A DNA stretch of 64,000 nt from Allium sativum (taxonomy: Eukaryota > Streptophyta > Magnoliopsida > Asparagales > Amaryllidaceae): NCBI GenBank assembly GCA_030737875.1, contig CM060915.1, forward strand, positions 636,184,786 through 636,248,785, given 5' to 3'. Of this stretch, positions 1-11,686 are shown in pieces. The notes below the pieces were generated by a model, which searched no databases, was not told the origin of the DNA, and was given only the letters and a program-made list of their open reading frames with translations. The translations under genes were made by a program, and so were the position numbers. Numbering within the stretch: position 1 is the stretch's first letter; every line of letters starts with the position of its first letter.

Positions 1-1504
1 TATTTCAAAGTCCAAAGCGTTGTTGAATTAAGGTCTGAGAGGTCAATAAAATACTCCCAACTTGAAGTATTTCATTTTTATCTAAGGGATAATGTTAGTT
101 TGAGAGTGAGAATCGATTTTCGGATTTAAACCACTGTTTCATTAAATGATTTATTAATTAAAATACAAAGTCTTCGAAGTTAAATAAAGTAATTTGGGCT
201 CTAGCAAACTACTAAAATGAATTGGAAATGAGAAACCATCTTAATTATGATTGAAATGCGTATTTATATCGGAGGGTTAAGCATGTGAATGTTTTGGGCA
301 TAGGCGATTTGAAATTTAATTAACAAGAAATTAATTAAATGAGGCTTAGTAAGTTGCTGTAGGAAACTAATACTCGTAATGATTATATTATATGTGTTAT
401 TTGATAGTAAAATAACGGGCTAACAAACATATGCTATAAATTTTACTTTGGAAATATTTAGGAAAAACACATGAGTTCTACAACACAGTCATTTCTGTTA
501 ATGATTCATTGTGCATATAAACCTTGTTTTGTTCTCCTAGGATAAGTGATAAGAAAATCTATCTACTAATGGTTAGAAGGTGAATTATGTTCTTATCCTT
601 GGTTGCTTATTTTCTAAAGAACTGAGGTTGAGTTTAATGAAAATTATCGAAATTTGTACGAAGAGGCTGGGATCTAATATGTTATCTAAAAACCACTTTG
701 ATTTCACTCTAGTGTTCAACCTGAATCATCTTGAAGATCATGGAATAGAATATGGATCTTTGAAATGCAAGGGTTGCTTACTACTAATCCTACAGATGTA
801 ACAGAGATAATGCCTTTCTATTCCTAAATGAATTGTATGTATGAATGTTATCAGAGCATTGCCACTGGAAGGCAACGAGCATTTAAGCGAATTATGTTGA
901 AGAAAGGTAATAACGTAGCCTTAGGCCTTATCGGTGGGTAATGATTAAACCAAGGGATATGTAGAAGGGCTATGTGGGTTGTAGCCATTATGTTATGTTT
1001 ATCACCAATCTAGAATGTAACCCTTTGATTATTGTATAATTCATCATAGTTGTTGATCACAACCATTATGGTGGCATATTTAGTACTATCAAATTAGCGG
1101 TAGGTCCGTTCTATGTTGGTAGGGAGCCATAGGTACACTCTCGGTATGCTTATCTAGAGAGGTACTATGATGTGAAGTAACCTACTATTCCAGTTACTGT
1201 ATGGAATCCAAACCTTAATAAGTGATGTATGATAATAGTTGGGCCCAACTATGTTGAAATGTGAGACGTAAGCATTTTAGCTACTTTCATATTTTATTTG
1301 TAATTTTCTAGACATTATTATAATATCACCGAATTGATAATAAAATTGTTCTTTGTTTACTATAAGGTAAAAACTCGTCCCTGTTTATGTGCGGCATGAT
1401 CTTACAAGATACTTTTTATTTCAAAAAGTTTTCCGATATAAGAAATAATGTTTACTATTACTTGAGTTTTGTTACACTGGTTTTCCATACTAATCCTGTC
1501 GTTG
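1..1504 (+). mobile_element. G: diverged LTR remnant, first segment (cut by left window edge)
   Basis: No gene is seen. This is probably the 3' part of an old plus-strand LTR related to solo LTR E. Around 1311-1330 it carries the run gacattattataatatca, also found in E near 52268. This is followed in both by a 'taaggRaaaaac' stretch and a degenerate 'acRYggtctta' stretch. Near 350 the phrase 'agttgctgtag' matches E near 48723. The segment stops exactly where solo LTR F begins and resumes after F at 8333. The start lies outside the window. The open frames here (for example 580-801) are short, unlike any known family, and not supported as genes. Assignment to an E-like LTR rests on patchy similarity read by eye. 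Confidence 0.5.
1500..1504. repeat. Target site duplication of F, left copy
   Basis: CGTTG directly before the F terminus TGTAATAACC, repeated exactly at 8328-8332 after ...TTTTTACA. A perfect 5 bp duplication is the integration signature of Ty3/gypsy integrase. Confidence 0.92.
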
Positions 1505-1924
1505 TGTAATAACCCGGAAATTCTGGGCCAGTTTAAAATTTTTATTTTGGCAATTTTAGCGAATTTTCTATAGTTAAAATAGATTATTTTAAATAAAATC
1601 GACGAGAAATATATTTTGAATATAATTAGAACGTATATATTATATACGTCGTCGTTAGAATATAAATAATTATATATATAATTATAAATAGAATTGAAAA
1701 TGGCGCGGTAGTTCGATAATTCGATTTCAATCTTCAATTGAATGTACCGGGTGCAAAATAAACCGGATTTTAGTGAAACCAAAAACATTAGGATCTATTT
1801 GATAATATCTTTCCAACGAATCTGAAAAATTGAGATTTCATAGCGGGAATCAAAAGATATGTCCAGTTGAAAATTCTGAATAGTCGCTATGGAATTCAGG
1901 CCCTTAAAAATGGAAATTTTGCAA

Positions 1925-2260
1925 ACGACCTCGGATTTCGACGAAACCAGTTTTGTTGGGTCCGGGATGTCAAATTATTGCTAGATTCCAAATTTCATAA
2001 TTTTTCGAATCAATATGTGAGCGTGGCAAAGGAAAACGCGTTTGACCAGTTTCAATTGATTTTAATCGACTGGAAAATGGCCATTTTTCCAACGGTCTCA
2101 GAATTCAACGAAACCAGTTTTGTTAGGACCGTATCGTCAATACGAAGCTAGAAAATATTTTTCGAGAATTTTTAGAGTCAGTATGAGACCCCGGTAATTT
2201 GAAATGTACGTTTAAAATTCAATATAGTGATTTAAATGTAAATTCAACGGAAACTGATCA
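1925..2260 (+). repeat. 167 bp internal tandem duplication in F
   Basis: Two diverged copies of a module that begins with 'tcgaYgaaaYYa.ttttgtt.gga' and continues through 'gtcaa...gctaga' to 'gtatgtg'. The 'acgaaaccag' phrases begin at 1941 and 2108, a spacing of 167 bases. The same pair occurs in the LTRs of B, C, D and E. A 94-residue frame at 1867-2151 runs through it, but its counterparts in C and D stop at different points, so it is not a gene. Confidence 0.75.
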
Positions 2261-2419
2261 AAACAATCGAATCAGCTTACGATACATATCTCATTGTGTT
2301 CGGAATGGGGGTAAAACGCTAGGGGTGACAGTCGGTGGGTTCGATTCTGAGTTCAAATGAAAAGTCAACAATTAGGGTTTGGAAAAATATAAAATAATAA
2401 ATAAATAATAAAATAATAA

Positions 2420-2865
2420 AACCCTCTCTCTTCCTTTACCTTCTCTGCCCCCCCCCCCCCCCCCACTCGTTTTCAAATCGACAGAGAAAGAAAAAAAAAC
2501 CCTACGAACAGGAACCCGTCGCCCACCCTCCTCCCTCGCCACCGTCGATCGCACGCCCCCCCTTCCCTCCGGCGCCAATCGCCCTCTGGCCTCTCCCCTC
2601 TCGAAGCCCGAGCTCGCCCTCGACGAGGAAACCCAAACACCCATCGCGGTAACCAAAACCGCGAGCACCACAAAGCCATCCAAACCGCCTGAATCCGACC
2701 GCCTGTGGCCGGTCACCGCCGCTGCAGCCTCCAGGCGCCACCACTCTCTCCTCCGACCACCCCTCAGCCACGTGGAAGCCCACCTTCCCCCTTTCCAATT
2801 TAATCCGCAACACCCCCCCCCCTCTGAGACCTTAGTCACAGCGCTCTTCCCCTTTGGCCGATGTA
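2420..2865 (+). promoter_or_regulatory. GC-rich, CT-rich leader of F
   Basis: After an A/T-only stretch the sequence switches to pyrimidine runs and a poly-C tract (about 2448-2464), then 350 bases of GC-rich DNA, and returns to AT-rich at 2870. The position corresponds to the leaders in C (23757-24090) and B (reverse strand). It ends in GTAAGT (2863-2868), a canonical splice-donor hexamer. I read it as the 5' untranslated or first-exon part of the LTR transcript. Minus-strand frames of 68-155 codons across it come from the lack of AT-rich stops and are not supported as genes. Confidence 0.5.
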
Positions 2866-3496
2866 AGTTTTCATATATAAATTAGGTTTTTTTTTAGTTA
2901 ATGTAAAATGGGTTTTTACAGTTAATAAAAATTAGATTTTTACGCTAGAAGGATTTGTTTTTTATTTTATTTAATTTGAAATCAAGAGGTAATTTTTATA
3001 TGAAATACATCATAATAAAAATGGGATTTTTATAATGTGAAAGGCATTGTTTTTGAAATCTATATGGCACTGCTTTTATAAAAATATACATGGTTTTTAC
3101 AAGCGAAAATATACTTCATTTTTAAAGTAGAAAATAAATAAATATTGTTTTTAAAGTAGAAGAATAAACATACATTGTTTTTGAAGAGTAAACATACATT
3201 GTTGTTGAAAAATAAATATACCGTGTTTTTAAAACTGAAAGGATTAGATTTTAAAACTGAAAAGATAGGATTTTTAGTTAAATAAAAATATGAACTTTCT
3301 AATATAAAGAAGCGATGAAATTTCTATTTTTACAAATATGAAATAGCGTAGTAAAAATTCGATTTTTATATATTGAGTAGCAAAGTAAAAATGTGATTTT
3401 ACGTATGTAGAGAATACGGGCAGAGAGCGTGACAAAGATGCGAGAACGGTGAAGATTTCCTGCATTAGAAGTGTCGTGAAGTTGGGATAGCTTTCG

Positions 3497-3600
3497 GTGA
3501 GAATCTCTCACTCTAAATTTCTTTTCTAGTTATATATATATATACTAGGATGCAGACGGTGCTTAGTAGCACCCGACACAATCGTCCACAGACCATGGAC
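3497..3600 (+). other. F stem-loop cluster (H1, H2, H3)
   Basis: Three short inverted repeats in a row. H1 is GTGAG/CTCAC (3497-3511). H2 is GGTGC/GCACC around loop TTAGTA (3558-3573). H3 is GTCCA/TGGAC around CAGACCA (3584-3600). A pyrimidine-rich stretch ending in CTAG (to 3529) lies between H1 and H2 and would serve as a splice acceptor. The same order is kept in both LTRs of C and, for H2 and H3, in both LTRs of D. Confidence 0.65.
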
Positions 3601-4562
3601 TTGTTTGTTTGGATTGCAAAAATTAATTAGAGTATTTGATTGAAATTGGATTGTTTGGTGAAATGAAATTGATATGATTGATGTGTGAATGGCGTGGGCC
3701 TTCACTAGACCGGGGATAAGGCTAGGCCTCGTCCCGTTTCTAGTATCGTGCCGTTATGCCGCCGAAATTTTCTAAAATATGTTAGAAAAATAAAAATATC
3801 ATTTTATTGAATAAATGAACCGAATAGAATATTCATAGGTTGAATAAAATGTTTTATCGTTAAAAATATAATTTTTAACGTGAATGTGAATAAATAAATA
3901 TTCATTTACAAACCGGACGGTTTGTTTATGTACACCTATTTGAAGGACATTGATTGGGACGATAAATTTTACACATCGCCCAACTGCACAAATAAAATAT
4001 GTGTTTGATTGTTTGAAACCCCACACGGGTGTTAGGATGAAATTTGAAGTTCACTCATCCTGATTGATTAAATATGTCGATCGATCGATTGACATGCTGT
4101 TATAAGCGTTAGATATCTATATTTGATGCTTATACAGTGTAGTGCACTGTGGTTGATGGTTGATTATTTTTAAATGCTATTATATACATGTGTTGTATGG
4201 AATCCATATAATTAACTTTATATGGTAATTGATTGGGCCTCATTCCAATTTGAAAAATAAAGAACAATATAAAATAAAGGTTCATGTGTTGACAGTACTC
4301 ATCCATTGAGATTGGTCATGTGTTGAACGAAATATTTTAGTAATAAAATTTACATCTTTATCAATATAAAATAAAGGTTCATGTGTTGACAGTATTCATC
4401 CATTGAGATTGGTCATGTGTTGAACGAAATATTTTGATAATAACAACTATTTTGAAAAAGAAATATTTGAAACAGAATATTTGAAAATAGAAATTTATGA
4501 AGCCGTGTTGATTAGATTGACGCCATTTTGACGTGAACGATATTTATATCGATTTTATTCAT

Positions 4563-5000
4563 TTTGAAATGAATTGAATTGAAAACGATTTCAAAATGAA
4601 TTGAATTGAAAACGATTTCGAAATGAATTGAATTGAAAACGATTTCGAAATGAATTGAATTGAAAACGAATTCAAATTGAATTGAAAACGATTTTGAAAT
4701 GAATTGAATTGAAAACGATTTCGAAATGAATTGAATTGAAAACGATTTCAAAATGAATTGAATTGAAAACGATTTCGAAATGAATTGAATTGAAAACGAA
4801 TTCAAATTGAATTGAAAACGATTTTGAAATGAATTGAATTGAAAACGATTTCGAAATGAATTGAATTGAAAACGATTTCGAAATGAATTGAATTGAAAAC
4901 GAATTCAAATTGAATTGAAAATGATTTTGAAATGAATTGAATTGAAAACGATTTCGAAATGAATTGAATTGAAAACAAATTCAAATTGAATTGAAAGCGA
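4563..5000 (+). repeat. 27 bp satellite array in F
   Basis: About sixteen head-to-tail copies of a 27 bp unit, 'gaattgaattgaaa' followed by 'acgatttcgaaat', with some units replaced by a variant 'gaattcaaattgaattg'. Because 27 is a multiple of three, the minus strand stays open with a nine-residue repeating peptide; this explains the frames at 4512-4984 and they are not genes. The array starts just after the LTR landmark gccattttgacgtgaacg. Confidence 0.9.
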
Positions 5001-8000
5001 ATTGAAATGAATTCAAATTGAATTGAAATTTGAATTGAATAGAAATGAATTTTAAAACGAATTTATAAAGAAGAATTCAATTTTGATTTGAATTGAAATG
5101 GAAGTTGAAATTGCTTTTGAAACGAATTTTAAAACTATTTATATAATTCGTTTTAAATAGAAATCGACGAAATATATATTATATATTATATATATAATAT
5201 AATGGCCTGAATAGAACGCGCCGCGCCGCGGCAGTTCGTGAATTTCGACCATTTATTTCAAACGGACATTACGGGAGATCCGACCGTCGGATTCTCCTAA
5301 AACCGGAACCGTTGGGTTCGTATCGAAAAGAGCTTTCTAACGAATGTTAGAAATTTGAAATCTAACGGTTGGATTTGGAGATACGTCCAAATCAAATTCG
5401 AAAAAGGTCGCTGTAAGTGCAGTTCGATGGCCGTTGATGGAAATCGACTGTACGGGCCTTGATAAAATTATTAAAAATAGTAATAATTTGTGTAAAATCA
5501 TAAGAAATGATTTGAGAAGAATTGGGATGAAAAACTCCATATTTGAGAAGATAAAAATAGATTTTTATCGAAATGAACTAGTTTTGAACTAGAATTATAA
5601 TTCTATTTATTTTTAAATGAATAAATTGAATTTGAAATGGTTTTGAAAATAACCAGAATTTCCAATGATTGCATTGGAGTGGATTTGAATCGAAATTGTC
5701 TTCGGAATATTTCGATGTTGGAATTCGTGATTATACGGATGTTGTTATGGAAATTTGAAAGATATATATTTATATCGTTATTTCCAATACGACATTTGTT
5801 AATCGTAGAATTTGATATTGAATATAAGCCGATATATTTTCTATTCAGAGCCTTGTATTGAATATCAAATGTGATTTGGGTTTATCGTGAATGGTGCCTT
5901 CACTAACACTGTTCTTGAACCCAGTTGAGAAAAGATTAAATCTTTTTATTTTAGATTTAATGAAGTGTACCAATTAAATAATATTTAATTGGGATTGAAT
6001 TGATATTGATTTTTGGGTTTATCGTGGACAGTGTTTTAAATAACACTCGTTCTTTAACCCGATAATTAATGAATGTGATTTTAGGTTTATCGTGAACTGT
6101 GTTTTAAATGACACTGATTCTTTAACCCAGTTAAAGATTAAAACTAAGTGGAGTTTTAATGAATCTTTAATTAGATTGAAAAGATCGAAAATGGAGTGCC
6201 ACCAGTTTTACTCCAGGCGATAGTTAAATCTTTAATTAGATTTGAACGTGAAATGGTAATTGAATTTACCGATAACACCGTGGTGTTAGATATGAAGTAT
6301 AACCAGTTTTACTTCATGGGATGAATAGGTTGGGATTGGGAAATTAAAACAAAGGATTACTTCGGTAAGGTTCGCTAATCCCGACTAGTTTGAATTGATA
6401 TTCAAAAATAGATTAAAGAATAAATTCAAGAAATTTATCTTGGATAAAATTAATGGGAATCTTTCCCTATGAATGTGAAATTTAGAAACTAACTGTCGGT
6501 TAGCTAAGCAGAATGGTTTTCTGGATATTGATCTGATGTTGGTTTCGGCCTTCGGGGTTAATAATTGGGGAATTATTCTCTTGATTAATTAACGGTTAGT
6601 AACTAATGAATTGGAATGAGGCGTATGTTGTGTTTATGTAACATTTATTTTTAATATACGCGGGTTGTTCGGCAAGGCCGTGTTTACACCCATTCTGAAT
6701 AACCGATTCGACGATATGTCGAAGATGAAGACGGTGGTTGAAGACCGGAAGTCTTCACATCGTTTGGATAATTACTGACGATCTTTATTGGGCTGTACAC
6801 CCAAGAGGATGGAAATAGTTGGTGGTCGTCCAGACGTACTTGGAGATGGATGGATATGCGAGGAAAGTGCCTCCGGTTTCGTTCAGACCCAGAACGGACT
6901 TGTAAATGGATAGTGTGTCTGACGTTGTATTCCTTTATACTGTATTGGTGATCTCTGCTAAATATATATCTGTTTGGTGGCAGAGAATTTATTCTCTTGC
7001 TATACACCCTTCTCTGAGACGTACGAGCTTAGAGGTTATATATTGGCAGAAATCAGTGGTACAGTATGGACTGACAATGTGGCATGCTGAGTTGCATGGA
7101 TCAAGGCTTTTGTTGAAAAGCAAAGTCTTGTGGTTGATGATCAAAGCACGGCCTTGTGTGGCGTAGCTTTGTGTAACGTTGATTCGCGAGTATCACACCT
7201 GGTATGAACTAAAAACGGGAGACGGACCTCAGGGAGGACATGCGTTTCTTTCTAGTTAGGAGTGGCGTCAGTGCTTGAACTGGCTGACGAGTTTGACTCA
7301 TGTGGATGTTGCTTATTATTACTTGCTAAAAAGCGAGGCGCCTCGTGATATAAGTTTCGGCCGATGCTTCTGGTCGGCTGACGGGCCAGGTTTACGCCCC
7401 AAAGTGCGGGGAAACGTAGTGTTCAGGCATAATAATCCACATCGGTGGACCGGCCCTGACGATCTAAAGGGTAGATGCGCTCTGACCCTATGGCTCGGGC
7501 TAGAGAGTCACAAATCGGTAGAGGATCTTGCCCCTAGCCTCGGTTCATACCATAAATGATAACCCAACTTCCAATACGACATTTGCGGTTTTGATTGTAA
7601 ACTTATATATGGCGACATAGTGTTATGGGGCATTCATGCCGCCTATGATTGATACTTATGATTTGAAGTTGTTTTATACACTATGCACTTATAAATAGTA
7701 TCAATGATTTGTTTTTAAACGTATCAAGCATTCTTTGGCTGTTATAAGGAAAAACCCTATCCCCGGCTTGCGTTGCATTGTGTGATAGGACCTGGGTCTT
7801 ATAACAGCTTCATTTTTCTTTATTTAGCATTGCGCTGTTTGTTTTATGCACTGGTATTCTTGGGAGGAAACCCGTTCCGTGATATACGGCGTGGTCCCTT
7901 GATTTACCTATCTTTAAAATAAAGATTAATAACTGTTTTAGTTCTCACACCAGTCACATGACTGACCTGGAGTTTATTGTTTTAACCTAAACTCTGGGTG

Positions 8001-8327
8001 CCCCTATTTTGACACGGGCAGCTAGTAGTTTTGGTTTTGCAGATTTATATTCACAGGATCCTGGTTTACAGCTGGAACGATATCCGGAAAGCTTTGTATC
8101 CGTATATCTCTTCTAGTTGTGTATTGTATTATTTTCCGCTGCTATGTATTTAAATGTAATTTAAATCTCTGATATTTCTGTGTAATATTCATTTATACTC
8201 TGTATATTCTTGTAATCTGATGCATTGTTGTAATATACAATGAAATGTTCTTTTGTATGCGTTCTGTTGTGGCTTGTTCTCGAACTATCCGCCGTTTTCC
8301 TTTAGGGGGAAGTTACGGGTTTTTACA

Positions 8328-8332
8328 CGTTG
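8328..8332. repeat. Target site duplication of F, right copy
   Basis: CGTTG, identical to 1500-1504. Removing F and one copy rejoins G sequence on both sides. Confidence 0.92.
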
Positions 8333-8587
8333 TTTCCGGTAATATTCAGGGGAGACTAAGTATATATTTGATAGGTTAAATTAGATGAGGCTCAAAATAG
8401 GAGTTGGAACTCAAGACGTACTTCTGTAGATTCTTATTTTCCGCTGTGTTCGTGTTCTTTTTGTAGTTATATGAGTTTGTTCGAATAGGTTGTTAGAATT
8501 GTCCAGGTTAGTATTAGATGTTTATTCTGATAGTTGTTATGTAATAAAAGTTCTTTGAATTTGTAAAGACTAGTTATGTATTGGATG
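8333..8587 (+). mobile_element. G remnant, second segment
   Basis: Sequence between F and A. 'attttccgctgtgttcgtg' near 8438 matches the 3' part of E ('ttccgctatgttg' near 52557) and the equivalent region of other LTRs, so it continues the old LTR of 1-1504. It ends at the left target duplication of A. No gene is present. Confidence 0.5.
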
Positions 8588-11500
8588 TGTAACGACCTGC
8601 CTTTTTGACCACTTCGCATCGTTAGTTAAACCAACTCAAACCATTCAAAATGACAGATTGTTATTTAGCTTATGAGGTTTAAATATAATTAGACACAGAA
8701 ATCACAAAGTAAATAAAATACAGTATCTCACAGCGAAATAATTTTATATAAAATATCATAGTTTGTACAAAAAACTTCACACAGTGCATGTACATGGATT
8801 TTAAATAAAATAAAATTTGTAGAAATTGCCGAATCAGTGCGCGCGTCTTCATGATTCTCTAACTTTGATAGCTGGAAATCTTTAGATCTGCAATACTCGG
8901 GTCTGACCCAAGTATTTTATGCAAAACACAAAACACTCGAGTTAGGATTAATATTCTTATGCATGTAAATTAACTCAAGTGAAATGTACAAGTAAATCAA
9001 TAAATGAAATGCTCAAATTTAAATAAATATCATTTTTATGTTGTAAATCGATTTAATTCAAACATAGATCTTCATTATTATTCCAAATCCAATCCAAACC
9101 TCAAGTCAACATTTCCAAATTTCAACTTAAATTTTAGATTTCAAATTTTAAAATTTAAATTTCAATAAAGTGTTATATTAGTTTACAATATAAATTCCAA
9201 TCTAATCCCGTTCACCTCAAAACTTAAATTATAAATTTAAATTTCATTTCACTAAATTAAAAAACCATTGAAAGTTAAATTATTTATCACTTAAATCAAA
9301 TTAATAATTTTATCCTTAAATCAATCAAATAAATAATCGTAATAACAATCTTATGTTAATTTAATCTTGAACTTAAATTAAACCAAATCAACTCCTTACC
9401 TCGATGTTAATGAAAAAATTAAAATTTGACATTAAAAAATTAAATCAAACAATAAAATTTAGCTTAAAACTTAATAACAACTTTGCATTAAATTTCAATT
9501 TCATAATTTTAGGTCAAATATTTCTCACATTAATTTAAACTTAACATCGTTCAATCCAACGTCAACTTGGTTTCGTACACATTATATACTATTGAGAACA
9601 TAAGGTGTTATGCAAGGAAAAAGACAATGCAACAAACATAACATATTATGGATCGATCCCTATCATTTCACGCGATGAACAAGTATGGTTTCAAGTGAAT
9701 TATCACTATCATTTCATGTAATTTACACATAAAATTTCATGAAATTTTCAACTAACAATTCATGTAAATAACAACAAACAACTGATATAAATAATGGGAA
9801 CTTACAGTATGATAAAAGGATGATAACATTGCAAACATAACATATTATACCTCAATGACTATTATACCATGCGATGAACAAATATGATTTGATGTGAATT
9901 TTCACTATCATTTCAACAAACTAAAAACAACCATTTAATAAACACTAACATTTCATGAAATTTACTATCAACAATTCATGTAAAGGACAATAAAACATAC
10001 ATTTAATAATTGATTTAATGTCATGTTATAAACAACTAACAATCAAAAATCTTTTTTTAACCAAAATATTATCATCATTTCATTTGATGTCAATACTTGC
10101 AAAAATAATGTAAATAGTGAGCTGAAACTCACATTTCATGGATTTGACGACGGATACAACTAGTCAGAAGATTGCCAATAGAAGGTAGCAACAAAATCAA
10201 AACAATTTGAAGATTTATCTTTTTTTCTATCTCTTATGTTTTTTAGAAGAGGGGAGGCAATAGATTAGGATTTTAGGAAGAAGATGGTGACTTAGTGAGA
10301 GAAATGGGGATTTACAAAGGAGACGGAGATTTGTAGAGAGAGAAGAGGGATTATAATTTATGTTTAGAAAGAGGAAGAAGTGGAATACGTGGTCTTTTTT
10401 TTTTTGAAATAAAACGAATGGATGAGAGGAACGTAAGAAAGAGGAAGATTTTAAGAGCGTAGAAATGTGAACAAAATGGCTATTGGGTACGTGATTAAAG
10501 GTAGGTAGAAAATAAGTGGAAAAAAATAAAAAAGGGAAGACTACAAGCCATAATTTTGAAATTAGAGCATGAAAATAAGAAAAAGAAATTAATGTGTTAT
10601 TAATGATGAAATAGAATAGAGAGAAAATACATCATATACGTTACACATATATTAAACTGACTGAGTAGGCATGACATGTAAATATAATCTAGTATTTATT
10701 TTGCTCAATTAAAAACAGTTTGCAGTTAAAATGGTTAACGTTATACATATGTTATTTTGACAGTTTTGCAAGTTTTTTTTCATTAATTTTTCTATTTTGA
10801 ATGTAACAAGAGAAGCAAAATATACATATATGGAGATTTTTTTTGTTTTAGGAAAAATATTAATGTGAAATAAAAGGAAAAAGGAAAAACATGGAGATGG
10901 AAATAAATTTTAGGAATGACATAAGATGCATAAATAGAATGAAGGGAAAGAAATTAATACAATGAAGGGAAGTAAATTAATATAATAAAGGAAAGAAATG
11001 AATGCGTTATTCACATAGCAAATAAAAAATAATACTATGGAATTTGTAATTTAACGATTGACCTAATTTATTTAAATTCAACTAAACACCCGTAATTCAA
11101 AATCTAATTCGAAGTTAAAGTTTTTAAGTCTCACGTCAAAAACGTTCCTATATCATTTACAACTATTATTCAATGACCGTAAAATATTGTTTTAGAATTT
11201 TGAATTTATTGTCCTTGTAAAATTATACTTATGTTTAAAAATAAAAATGTAAACTTTATTCTTATAAATGTTAACATTAATTTTCATTAACTATGATAGT
11301 TAAAACGTACATTATATATCGTTGACACTCTTTTTTGTTATAATTCTTCCTATACAAAATTAAACTGGAAACAATCATAAATTTATTTTCAATTATTGCA
11401 TTAATTCCTATATTGAACCTTTAAATAAAATCAAGGATTCAACTATTAAATTTTATAAATAATAACTCAAAGTTGGTTATCCCAAGTGCACATACAAATT

Positions 11501-11671
11501 AATAATTTTCATCATTATCAATCATAATTTAACAAATTATAAATTATTGTTTATCACAAATAAATACTTAAATCAATCACTAATAACATTATAAATTTTA
11601 TTTAAAAGCCATTTTAAATTCAATAATTTAATTCAATGGCTTAAACGGTCGAATTTTTAAGGGATGTTACA
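8588..11671 (-). mobile_element. A 3' LTR (uninterrupted copy)
   Basis: Runs from tgtaacgacctgcc to gggatgttaca on the plus strand. It is the intact reference that shows where B broke the other copy: the stretch 'gtacaaaaaacttcacac' near 8768 is continuous here, whereas the other LTR stops at 15978 and resumes at 58421. Very AT-rich; no open frame longer than about 60 codons. Confidence 0.92.
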
Positions 11672-11686
11672 GTCTCCCCTACTTAG
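11672..11686 (-). other. A polypurine tract
   Basis: Plus strand gtctcccctacttag, which reads CTAAGTAGGGGAGAC in sense, immediately before the LTR start TGTAACATCCC. It primes plus-strand cDNA synthesis. Its position fixes the minus orientation of A. Confidence 0.85.

Larger units (their letters stand above)
1505..8327 (+). mobile_element. F: giant solo LTR (6.8 kb), Tekay/Del-like non-autonomous family
   Basis: A complete plus-strand LTR without an interior: it starts TGTAATAACCCGG and ends ACGGGTTTTTACA, and is flanked by the perfect 5 bp duplication CGTTG (1500-1504 and 8328-8332). It is collinear with the LTRs of C and D. In order it holds the first conserved module (1700-1905), the 167 bp tandem duplication (1925-2260), a GC-rich leader (2420-2865), stem-loops near 3497-3600, a 27 bp satellite array (4563-5000), the GC-box module (5215-5440), and the 3' region. 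No primer site or polypurine tract is present. This is the state left after LTR-LTR recombination removed an interior and one LTR. Frames inside it are repeat-derived. Confidence 0.92.

Noticed and set aside
1867..2151. Frame starting MKILNSRYGIQALKNG, repeated at 23202, 30071 and 41455
   Set aside because: It recurs because the LTR recurs. The copies stop at different places and similarity continues equally outside the frame, so there is no coding constraint.
2372..2839. 155-codon and overlapping minus-strand frames
   Set aside because: Low-complexity translation of the antisense strand of the GC-rich leader; three overlapping frames are open at once, as composition predicts.
4512..4984. 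Long minus-strand frames with a repeating nine-residue peptide
   Set aside because: They are the 27 bp satellite read in a frame that stays open because 27 is divisible by three; no start context or conservation in other LTRs.
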